A stretch of DNA of 24,613 bases from Seison nebaliae (Eukaryota > Rotifera > Pararotatoria > Seisonacea > Seisonidae), in assembly GCA_023231475.1 (NCBI GenBank), contig JALJEE010000296.1:1-24613 (forward strand), written 5' to 3'. Position 1 is the first letter of the stretch. Every line of letters starts with the position of its first letter. Both the position numbers and the translations under genes were made by a program. Under the pieces are notes generated by a model. The model was not told where the DNA came from. It worked only from the letters and a program-made list of their open reading frames with translations, and searched no databases. Shown here piece by piece: positions 1 through 9,417 of the stretch.

Positions 1-353
1 AAATCGGATAATCAAGATACGAGGAAGAAGAAATATATAAAATGACAATTATGTTTATTCAAATTATGTTTTCGATCTGAAAGGAATCAATTTGGACGTT
101 TCATTTTGAAATTTATATTCCAAAATAAAATAAATCGAGATTTTCTTTTTATTCGAATAATTAAATTTTATTTGAATAATTAAATTTTATTTGAATAATT
201 ATCATTTTATTATTAATTTGTAACATAAATAATTGGAACGAACACTAATGTGAACAATCTGAATTGTGAAATTAACGAATAAAAAATCAAACTTTTAACC
301 ATTTACTCAAACTATTAAATTAAGTTAAGAATTATTAACTCATTAAAAGTTTT
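1..353. other. AT-rich flank without a gene
   Basis: No open reading frame or RNA gene is supported here. The stretch is very AT-rich and carries a short tandem repeat at 155-201. The last bases before the first tRNA include an AAAA run at 345-348, which on the minus strand is a T-run suited to RNA polymerase III termination. Confidence 0.6.
155..201. repeat. 19-bp AT-rich tandem repeat
   Basis: The unit GAATAATTAAATTTTATTT occurs at 155-173 and 174-192, followed by a partial third copy. It lies in non-coding DNA next to the tRNA array and shows no coding potential. Confidence 0.8.
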
Positions 354-360
354 CGTCCCT

Positions 361-421
<61 letters not shown>

Positions 422-427
422 AGAGAC
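354..427 (-). tRNA. tRNA-Asn (GTT), copy 1
   Basis: Read on the minus strand this folds as a 74-nt tRNA. The acceptor stem GTCTCTG pairs with CAGGGAC with one G-U, the anticodon loop CTGTTAA gives anticodon GTT (Asn), the T-arm contains GGTTCAAGC, and the discriminator is G, as usual for eukaryotic tRNA-Asn. A minus-strand T-run lies a few bases 3' of the gene. The body is identical to the other four copies in this window, and the upstream flank (428-521) closely matches that of copy 3. Confidence 0.96.
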
Positions 428-668
428 ATGGTAACCTGTTAAAAATTATATTTTCATTTTAGTTTGATTATAATAAATTTTTCGGAAAGAAATCTGGCTA
501 AAATGGTCAATTTGACATATTTAATGGAAGAAAAATAAGAAGTAACTAATGGGAAAGCAAGTTAGGAAAAAACTTTCAAAATCAGAAGATACTCGAATAG
601 TTTTTCGGTATCTTTTTTTTAAAAACGATGACTGTATAAATAAAACTATATATAATAAAAATAATTTT

Positions 669-675
669 CGTCCCT

Positions 676-736
<61 letters not shown>

Positions 737-742
737 AGAGAC
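669..742 (-). tRNA. tRNA-Asn (GTT), copy 2
   Basis: The 74-nt body is identical to copy 1, with anticodon GTT and discriminator G. Downstream on the minus strand there is a TTTTT run. Its downstream flank (about 538-668) is clearly related to that of copy 4 (2020-2127), so copies 1-2 and 3-4 look like a duplicated pair. Confidence 0.96.
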
Positions 743-953
743 ATGGCTTCATGTCAAAAAATAGTTTTTCAACTTTTCACTTTGCCTTTATTCCGATTCA
801 AAAGAATCTTTCCAAATGGAAATATGACTAATCAGAAATCATAGGATACCCGAAAGTTCTCGGATACATCTTCCGAAACATGGCAACCGAAACATCCATC
901 TTAGGAAAATGAAAACTGACTAAAGTTTAAAAAGGAACAAATGAAAAGGTGAA

Positions 954-960
954 CGTCCCT

Positions 961-1021
<61 letters not shown>

Positions 1022-1027
1022 AGAGAC
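954..1027 (-). tRNA. tRNA-Asn (GTT), copy 3
   Basis: The 74-nt body is identical to the other copies. The upstream flank (1028-1121) matches that of copy 1 with only scattered differences. The bases just 3' of the gene resemble those of copy 5 (AAATGAAAAGGTGAAC against AAATGAAAAAGTGAAC) and provide a minus-strand TTTT terminator. Confidence 0.96.
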
Positions 1028-1171
1028 ATGGTAACCTGTTAAAAATTATTTTTTCATTTTACTTTGATTAAAATTAATTTTTCGGAAAGAAATCTTGCTA
1101 AAATGGTCAATTTGACATATGTGGTAAATATAGAAAAAGTATTAAAGTATTTAATGGAAGAAAAGAATCTA

Positions 1172-2019
1172 GGAGCGGTACTCACTTTATAGAGGAACTC
1201 ACTCTCTGTTTACTTTTCGGAGCGGAAATCACTCTAATTTCGGAGAGAAACTCACCGCGTTTGTGAAATTGGAAAAATAATAAAAAATCTCTGATGATGT
1301 CTTCTAAAACAGGTACGATTCCTTAATTGGATAATAGGTTTATGACGTCGAGACGCTTTGAAATAATTTGACATTAATAGACTCTTTCTCCAATTAATTA
1401 CAATAAGAATGGCAACCTCCTATGCCAAATACACGTCGAAGTAGACATATCATAATAGTAGTGGATCATTGGAACTAAATACAAAAAATTTCCGTTGATT
1501 GAAAAGTTAAAAAAAATATTGAAATCATACATTTACTTCTTTAATCAATTAAGATCACACAGCTCATTTATGGCAAATGATTCCATATTAATACATCGTT
1601 TTTATCAATTAATATTATCAAAATCGCATTTTTAATTCGTCTTGTTTGATTGAATTATGAATTTTCTACCTCCACCATTTGAGATTGAGAGTGAGAATCA
1701 ACCATAAATTATTAGTATTCAATCATAATCAATATTTTAATTATTACTAATATTTTGAAAAATATGGGGATTTTTTTATGAGGTGAGTTCCTCTCCGGAT
1801 TTTAACGAAAAGGTTGAATTTACTCAGGGTGAGTTCCTCTCCAAAATTGAAAAAAATGGGTGAGTTCCTCTCCGGATTTTAACGAAAAGGGTGAATTTAC
1901 GCAGGGTGAGTTCCTCTCCGAAATTGAAAAAAATGGGTGAGTTCCGCTCCGAAATTTGAGTGAGTTCCGCTCCGAAAATAGAGAAGAGGGTGAACTGAAA
2001 CGAGGGTGAGTTCCGCTCC
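1172..2019. mobile_element. MITE-like non-autonomous DNA element
   Basis: The ends are near-perfect inverted repeats: GGAGCGGTACTCAC at 1172-1185 against GTGAGTTCCGCTCC at 2006-2019, 13 of 14 matching. The same motif recurs inside in end-specific orientation: three degenerate copies on the left (about 1191-1202, 1219-1232, 1242-1255) and six on the right (1784-1797, 1829-1842, 1860-1873, 1906-1919, 1937-1950, 1960-1973). The right end alternates 31-bp and 45/46-bp spacings, so it is a tandem 76/77-bp array. No open reading frame lies inside, so any transposase would act in trans. A TA occurs at both junctions (1170-1171 and 2022-2023), but a target duplication is not certain. The interval between tRNA copies 1 and 2 aligns as an empty site. 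Confidence 0.7.
1784..2019. repeat. Iterated subterminal motif array of the element
   Basis: Seven copies of GTGAGTTCC(T/G)CTCC sit in direct orientation. Inner copies have T at the variable position and the three outermost have G, matching the terminal inverted repeat. The composite unit holds the motif followed by GGATTTTAACGAAAAGG in the long spacer or AAATTGAAAAAAATGG in the short spacer. Such iterated ends are typical of sites bound by several transposase or host molecules; that role is inferred. Confidence 0.8.
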
Positions 2020-2127
2020 GTTAAGAAGTAAGTTAAGAAAATCCTAAGATACTCGAATAGTTTTTCGGTATCTTTTTTTTAAACGACGATTGTATTAAAA
2101 AAAACTATGTATTATGAAAATAATTTT

Positions 2128-2134
2128 CGTCCCT

Positions 2135-2195
<61 letters not shown>

Positions 2196-2201
2196 AGAGA
2201 C
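2128..2201 (-). tRNA. tRNA-Asn (GTT), copy 4
   Basis: The 74-nt body is identical to the other copies, with anticodon GTT and discriminator G. The 3' side on the minus strand has a TTTT run. The mobile element lies immediately beyond its duplicated downstream flank. Confidence 0.96.
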
Positions 2202-2668
2202 ATGTTAATCGCTTAACAATAATTTATTTAATTTTTCGTTAAGGAGTAGAATTTTGACGGATCCGTTAAATTTAACAGAGATATTTTTTCAGAAATGATT
2301 TTTACATTGATGATTCTTGAATTTTCCGAAATTGAAATATGGCTAATGTGGCATATGTGGTATTATTTGTAGAGAAGAAGTATTAAATTACTTATTTTGT
2401 AACGAAAATAAAGTAACCATCGAATTTTGTTGAATTTTTTTACCGTGCGTTGTCTTGCTGGAAACGGTATTTTGTTCTTCTAACTTAAGTCGGAAGCGTT
2501 TTAAGTCATTATTAGAACTTTCTTCCTTCTAGCTCGTTACAGATAAAACAAAAATATCAAATAAACAATGAGAAAGTAAGTTAGGGGAAAAGTTTCAAAA
2601 TCATAGGATATCGGAAACTTCAACAATGAGCAAAACAAAATTAAAAAATGAGCAAATGAAAAAGTGAA

Positions 2669-2675
2669 CGTCCCT

Positions 2676-2736
<61 letters not shown>

Positions 2737-2742
2737 AGAGAC
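2669..2742 (-). tRNA. tRNA-Asn (GTT), copy 5
   Basis: The 74-nt body is identical to the other copies, with a TTTTT run just 3' on the minus strand. Its downstream flank (about 2570-2668) contains a segment starting AAAGTAAGTTAGG that is related to the flank of copy 2. This is the last copy of the array and is followed by gene-poor DNA. Confidence 0.96.
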
Positions 2743-5700
2743 ATGATAACATGTTCAAAATTCCTTATTTCATAATTATCATTTTCAATTCTATCATTTT
2801 AATTCTGAATATATAAAAATTGAATAATTTAGGGCAAACATTTAATTCGATCAGTATATGAATCAGTTTGCATGTAACCATCGTTCATCAGAACTCGTCG
2901 TTCCAAATGAAACGTGATGGTCATTAAACATTTTATGTTTTGTGAGTTAGTTTGGTATCATGTCTGTTATGTTAATAATATATTATTGTTATTGCTCATG
3001 GTCCAAACTAATAGAAAAAACAAAAAAAAACTGATGTACATAGAAAAAAAATAATTCTTTGAGAAGAGCAATTGTGAATTGTTTCATTTTTTCTGTTTGG
3101 GGAACATTGTGTTGTTATTCTTTTCTGGATTGTTTTTATTGAATCGTCAAATATTTTTGATTTGTAATACTCCAAGATTTATGAATTAATGATCATAATT
3201 CTATATAGAATTCTATTCTTTATTAACTGGTGTCTTAAAATTCTACCAACTGAACAGTTTTAACAGAAGTTCCAATAAATTGAATATGCTTCCGGTTCAC
3301 AAATCAATGTCAAAAATATCAAATAAAGAGCTATATTCACTGAAATTGGATGGAATTGATGATGATACAAGGTCGATTATTTGACACAAAATTATCTGAA
3401 TAGGACGAAGAATCGAACTGCGGTGACAGCGATGGAAGTTGACAAGAACAGTCATAATTTAATAAGAATATTTTAGTTCTTTAATTAGTCTAGATGAACT
3501 AGATTAGTTCTATTATACTTGGAATTAAACTGAACAGAAAATGAGTTTTATTAATATAGTTTATTTAATTAAAAAAATCGCCGGTTAGTTAGAGGAAAGA
3601 ATTATTAATTTCCTTCCATTGTTCCCTTTGCTACCATTGTGTTCTAACTAATTTGTTCTTACATTTGTTAATTCCTGTTCATTTGAGTGGAGAGTTTCGT
3701 TATTTTAGTAAAGAAATTCTTGAAGTTTACTCAATTTTTCGTTCTATTTACATTATCACATTAACATGAATTGTCGAGCGAACAAAGTTTTTGGTAACAG
3801 GAAAACTTTGTTTGCGTGTTATATTCTGACATCATTCTGATTAATGAACTAGCAGTTAGAAGGAATTGTTTGTTTTCTTCAGTGGAATTAATAAACAACT
3901 TTTATTTTTATAAGATATCAACTTCCTCGTTAGCTTTGAGAAAATGATGAACAATTTCGATTATATTTTATTTTCAAACTGATAATTAATTGACATTATT
4001 AATCATCTTCCACCATTTGTGACTGAAGATTAAAGTTCATCCGTGTCATTCATGTCGGATGTTTTCTCAAACAAAAGTTCTTAATGGTCAGAAGTTTTGT
4101 TGAGTTGAAATTAGAATTCTTAAAATAATTGATGTAGTAAATGGAAAAATGACCATCATTTCAAGGATAATTTTTTTTCCAAATTATATAACAATTTTTC
4201 TATTTTATCATATTATTTGTTTCTCTGATTTAAGAGTATTCAGTATTATCTGATAATAATGATGTATTTTATCTTTAGCATAACATTCACTTTCAAGTAG
4301 AAACAAGTTAGAACTGGTTGATTAGTGGACGTTAGGCTTATTGGTCATCGGCTAAATGATGCATGTAAAAAAATTATTTTTCACAGTTCGTTAGAGAGTG
4401 AGAGAGAGGAAATCGTGAATTTTATAGATTCAATTTTCTTTCCAAAAGGGATACTCGATATACGGTCTCCATGTGAATTAATTGTTAATAAATCAGAAAC
4501 AAAGTCAACGTCGACAGAAAGAGAAGGTGTTTCCCCGAATAAATTAATAATAAATAGTGAAGGATTCGTATATGAAACTTTCGAAACGAATTCGAACTCA
4601 GAATTAATCATTATTTTATGTAACCATTATTTATGTATATAATCAATGTTCGAATGTACATTTAGATGTATTAGTTCGGACTTATTGGAAATATGGTAAT
4701 CGGTTTCGGAGACTGCACAAGGAAATTATGTAAACAGATTATCAATTTCCTTATAATAAAAATTATGTGGAATTTTTTTTCGAATTTCAACCATCGTTAA
4801 TTAGTTTAATCTTCTTCCTTAATAAATAATAATGTTCATTTACGTATGTACTTCTTCTTGTGTTTACTAATTAATCTTCTCCAATATCATCATCCGAAAA
4901 GAAGATTTGATGTAGATATATTTAATTATTTTATTTACAATTAAATAAATTATGATTAACATAATTTCCGGTGAGAGATATGTGAACAAATTATCTAATA
5001 TTCAGTTTCTGTATAATAAATTGTATAATGTCGACTATTGTAAGTTTCGAATGAATGAATATTGAAAATGAGTTTGGAACATAAGTCTGATTATAATCTC
5101 ACTTGTTAGTGAGTAAAAACCTTTTACTAAAAGGTTCGGTATTAAATGATAAAAAAGATGATTTTAAAAATATAGTTAAAAACAGGAAATTATTCTTTTT
5201 TAACAAGTAAAATTTCTTTTATTTTTCGATTATGCCTAGAAATTTTTCTTCTTGAATTCTGTTTATAATGAACACATAATATTTGGAATGAGGAAAGGAA
5301 TTTGTATCGATCGTATATTCTAATTAAAATCGATAAATGTTTAATAACCATTAACAATTAATGTTTATTTGGTTATACACGAAGTGTCCGTACTAATTAC
5401 TACTATTTTGTTTGTTGGAATCATATTCTGAAAAGGAAAATTGGAAATATGTTTTCCTAATCGTTTCCCCGTTGTTTGACCGTCAACCTGTACGGAAACA
5501 TGTTGAGAGGCAAAGATTTATCATCAGATTTTAATGTTGTAGGGGGAGAATGTTGCTAATGGTATTCGTTATTTGATTCATTTGTATAATAAATATTTTG
5601 GAATGAATTCCAATATCACAAAAATAAATAAGACTAACCTATTCGGTATGTAGATTTGGAATAATACATATGTATTATCCATACATCCTACTTACGGGAA

Positions 5701-7349
5701 TAGACCAGTCCCAACCTTTTAACAATGTTTTCTCTCATGCAGTTTTCTGGACAATTTTCATTCGACGGGAAATTCTTCTTCATATTCTTTTCTCAAAATC
5801 CTTAGTACCCTTTCACACATTCTTTCCAATTAACTCTTTCTGTAATGTGGAATTTTGTTCAATTTAACATTCTCGTTTAGTTCCATTATGAAAATCAATA
5901 AAGATGGTATTCGATGAAGTCTAAGAACTTTTTCTGTGAATTCGATGAAAGATGTAAGAATTGTCCATTTGGAGAAAGAAATCTTCACAAAATATAAAGA
6001 ATGCCAACAACATTTGTCACAGACATAAACTGGAAGGTGGGGAGGAGGCTGATAGTGATTCTACAGAATTGGTAGTAGATGATGATGATGATGAACAAAT
6101 TAATGCAAGCGAACAATATGTTAGTTGCATTATGATAATGATTTTTTCCATTTTTCATTTCATGCATTTCATTGTATATATCGTTCTATGTTTGCTCCCT
6201 ACCATCCTGTCATCTTCTGTGAGAATGTTGGATTTAGTCTTTTTTGTTGACATCTAACGACCATACATGAGATGGGTTCATTAGAATAATATTTCGTTCG
6301 AATCGAATTCCTATTCCTCAAATTTATCTATCCCTTCAACATGAGACGATTAGGAATGTTAAGATGAAGACTTTCTTACCGAATCGATGGAGATTAACTT
6401 CCAGTTTGAGTTACATCATGATATTTATTCCGAATGGAATTCGACATTCCATTTCATATGACTTTTTTCTCTAATATAACATTTTTTCATGTTTTTTTGT
6501 ATACGCTCGAAGCAGTTAGGTTGTTATGTTGTTAATAAAAGATTTCTCCATTCATCATGGCCAATTCACTGACTTAAGACGTACATGGAAAAAGAAAGAA
6601 TTTATTTCGATGATTTAAAAAAAAATCCGATCCGACATGTAACATTGCTTCTCTTATATGATCATCAAAGGTAAGAAAGATGATTTTTGTGTTTAGACGA
6701 CTAAATTGTATAGAGGTTACTTACCAGGTTTTAAGTTTATTCAGGAATTTAACGAAGGAAATTATGATGTGTATTCTCCCACTGATTGGAATGCAGGAAT
6801 TTATATGAATATTCTTTTTCTCATTAATGATGATGGATTGTTATGAAAATAATTGTGCATTCCTTTTGCACCATTTACTTAGAGTTTCACTTCTTCTTAC
6901 GTATGTGACAAATTTCAGGTAGACTTTTTTTTCCATATTAATCATCTTATACTTACGATGTCATATGAAATTGATGGTGTAAGTAGAGACCATATGAGTG
7001 ATGATAATACCATCAAACGAGATGATATATCGATATCTTTTATTATTCTTATTATTGCTTTCTTTCCCAATGCTCTCTCTTTTTCACACCATTCCCAATT
7101 CTCATCTTTTCATTTACTTAATACTAAGATGCACGACGTATTAGTCCTAAGTAATCGTATCATTAGTACAATTGAAATGTTTTCGATAAACGAACGTCAT
7201 TCGATATTGGTCACTTCATTTGAGAATCCTTTTTCTTTCTTTCTAAAATTACGTTTTTCAATCATCATTTCTCCTTATCACCTTTTTCCATCAATTCAAA
7301 TTTATTTCTCGAGTTTTAGAACATTTTTCATAATTTCATTCATAACATC
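2743..7349. other. 4.6-kb stretch with no supported gene
   Basis: Both strands were read. Open frames are short, mostly lack ATG starts, and show no recognisable family. Three places look slightly more coding-like. At 4325-4642 a 105-codon open frame opens on GTG after a TGA and has exon-like, CG-containing codons. Around 5950-6120 there are acidic codons ending before a GTTAGT. At 6958-7386 an open frame overlaps the start of the next gene. None has a partner exon or a domain I recognise. The stretch may be intergenic, a long untranslated region, or hold a non-coding RNA. Confidence 0.5.
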
Positions 7350-8068
7350 ATGGGTGGCGCCAATGGCAAAGCGAACCGCGAACTAACCAAAGACCAAATT
7401 CAATTTCTCCAACGAGCAACCAAATTATCTGAATCTGAAATTCGTCAATGGCACGGCGATTTTCTAGTTAGTCGATTTTCAACAATTTTCCTCCAATATC
7501 ATCTCAAATCGAATAGAAAGATTGTCCGAACGGTAAATTGGACAAGAAAAGATTTATGAAAATGTACAAACAAATTTATGCTTCATCGAAGGTGGAAAAG
7601 ATTTGTGGTTTCGTTTTTCGAGCATTTGACGGCGATAAGAATGGAACTATCGGTTGGAATTTTCAGATATCTTCTAAATAATTTTATTTCTCTTACAAAT
7701 AAACTTTACTGTTAAACAGACTTTAGTGAATTTCTTATTTCCGTTTGTGCTAATTCACAAGGCGATTCAAGAGAAAAATTAGAATTCGCATTCAAAATTC
7801 ACGACGTCAATAAAGACGGTTACATAACACCAAAAGAGATGGAATCCGTCCTGAAAGTTTGATAATTAAATCAATTTTTATTAAACTATTTTTGCAGGCC
7901 ATGAATACGTTGAGTGATGGAAAACTTAAATCGTCACCAAAAGAGAAAGTGAAGAATGTCTTTCGAATTATGGACACTAATCATGATAAAAAATTGTCTA
8001 TCGATGAATTTATCAATGGCATCATGGGTGATGAAGAATTAAAGAATCTCTTATTGCCAATGGAATGA
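7350..8068 (+). CDS. Neuronal calcium sensor-like EF-hand protein
   Basis: Four exons, 7350-7466, 7517-7652, 7720-7856 and 7898-8068, joined through GT-AG introns of 50, 67 and 41 nt, give 186 residues, close to the usual 190-200 of recoverin, hippocalcin and NCS proteins. The N-terminus starts MGG, so Gly2 could be myristoylated, but position 6 is Gly rather than the usual Ser/Thr. EF1 is degenerate with Cys42-Pro43, as in the family. EF2 (Asp77-Glu88) and EF3 (Asp113-Glu124) have canonical calcium ligands. EF4 (Asp156-Glu167) keeps Asp/Asn/Asp/Glu ligands but has Lys at loop position 6 instead of Gly. The family acts as calcium-dependent membrane-associated regulators in neurons. It converges with ITPA. 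The family is well supported; the subtype is not. Confidence 0.88.
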
Positions 8069-8479
8069 AGGAAATCAAATGAATGAATTATTCAACTTTT
8101 TTATATTCATCTCAAACATTTAGAAATTTCAATGATATATTCAATTTTGCTTATTTTCCTCTTCATTTATCTTTTCATTCAACAATCATCATTCTAACCA
8201 TTTGGTTTTTGTGTCTGAACGGAAATGTTTTTTAAGAAATAAATTGTCTTTTTTGTTCTTTTCAATCAAAAAGATTTTTCACAATAAAATTATCAAAGAA
8301 AAATTTTCAATCAAAAAGATTTTTCAGAATAAAATTATCAAAGAAAAAATTTTGAAAATAAAATTACCTAAAAACAATTTTTGAAAATAAAATTACCAAA
8401 AAAATTTGAAATTAAAATTATCATTTAATTTTCAGGAATGAAGGAAAAATAGAAAACGGATGAAATAAAAGAGAAAGTA
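8069..8479. other. Convergent intergenic / 3' UTR interval
   Basis: This separates the stops of the calcium-sensor gene and ITPA. It holds an AATAAA near 8239 on the plus strand, suitable for polyadenylation of the upstream gene, and an AT-rich tandem repeat. No coding region is supported. Confidence 0.6.
8262..8351. repeat. 45-bp tandem repeat, two copies
   Basis: A unit beginning TCAATCAAAAAGATTTTTCA occurs at 8262 and again at 8307 with few differences. A more degenerate continuation of AAAATTATC/AAAATTACC motifs runs to about 8430. It lies in the 3' untranslated or intergenic region. Confidence 0.75.
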
Positions 8480-9195
8480 TTAGACGCAAGTCGATTTCAA
8501 AAATTTGACGAAATTGTCTAATGCTTTCGATCGATGAGAAATGAGATTTTTTTCTACTTTTGACATTTCTCCAAATGTCTGATTAGTTTTTGATTCGACT
8601 GGTAAGAAGATGGAATCCCAACCGAATGTTTGACTACCTCTCGATTCCACAATCTTCCCATGACAATCACCTCGGAATAATTGGATTTCTGGTGGTCGTG
8701 TAAAGGGTGGTCGTAAAACCGCATAAGCGAAGATACATGTAGCAGTGGCTGATTTATCGGGAAATCCTGCTAATAATTTTGGTAGTCCATTTGGAGTCAA
8801 TTTCTCGATGAACCATTTGATATAAACACCGGGTAGTCCATTTAGAGCTGTGAATCCCAATGAAGTATCTTCAACAAGAATACGAATTGGTTCTTCTCGT
8901 TTCTTCAATAAATTTTGATCATTCAACATATTCTTATAAATGTTAATAGCTGCTTTGCATTTCTCTTTCGCAACGAAATCTGCTTCTCCCTAACACAAAA
9001 CGAATTGTAAATTTATAAAAGAAGATAAGTGATATAAATAGAAACTTGATATTCAGGCAAATCGAAGTTTTCCGAAGTTAATTCGACATTCGCATTATTT
9101 TCTACAATTTGTTTAACTTCTTTCAATTTGTTTGAATTTCCAGTAATGAATTTAATGTCGAAGAAACATTTCGTCTTTGAGAGAGTAGAAGCCAT
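8480..9195 (-). CDS. ITPA: Inosine triphosphate pyrophosphatase (ITPase/HAM1)
   Basis: Two exons on the minus strand, 9195-9046 and 8989-8480, are joined by a 56-nt GT-AG intron at phase 0 and give 219 residues. The enzyme hydrolyses ITP, XTP and deoxy-ITP to the monophosphate and pyrophosphate, cleaning the cytosolic nucleotide pool. Visible motifs are TGNSNK near residues 18-23, the phosphate-binding and metal-binding EDT at 90-92, GLPGVYIKWF, FGWDSIF and SHR at 201-203, all as in human ITPA. The protein is about 25 residues longer than the human enzyme, largely from an insertion at about residues 66-86 before the EDT motif. I chose the ATG at 9195 because the upstream in-frame extension is hydrophobic and unlike the family. 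It shares a 222-bp divergent promoter region with CCT1. Confidence 0.95.
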
Positions 9196-9417
9196 AATGG
9201 AGAGGAGAATTACGAAATTGAAGTTGGAGCTGTCGAATTGAAATTGGGAAGAAATAGGAAATTTTGTCAGATGGATTAAAAGGTGAATTGAAAGTAAATT
9301 TAAATTTGAAATAGTGAGAATCATGATTTTATAGTTACAAATTTTCTAGAAGTTCTTTCGAATTCTATTCCACATTTTTCTTTAATTAATAGAAATAATT
9401 CCTAACAAAATATTACT
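9196..9417. promoter_or_regulatory. Divergent promoter region between ITPA and CCT1
   Basis: The two start codons face away from each other across 222 bp, so both promoters must lie here or overlap the 5' ends. The sequence is AT-rich. No perfect TATA box or heat-shock element array could be identified by eye. Confidence 0.5.

Noticed and set aside
354-2742. Evenly repeated 74-bp units resembling a CRISPR-type array
   Set aside because: The repeats fold as complete tRNA-Asn genes with terminators, and spacers are long and unequal.
5961-6257. 98-codon open frame with an acidic run
   Set aside because: It begins on TTG, and the Asp run comes from a GAT microsatellite. Several other frames are equally open, and no partner exon was found.
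6958-7386. 142-codon open frame overlapping the calcium-sensor start
   Set aside because: It lacks domain similarity, is T-rich and hydrophobic in a way typical of translated AT-rich DNA, and conflicts with the well-supported start at 7350.
9334-9380. Possible heat-shock element between ITPA and CCT1
   Set aside because: AGAAGTTCT and TTCGAATTC look similar but do not have the GAAnnTTC spacing.
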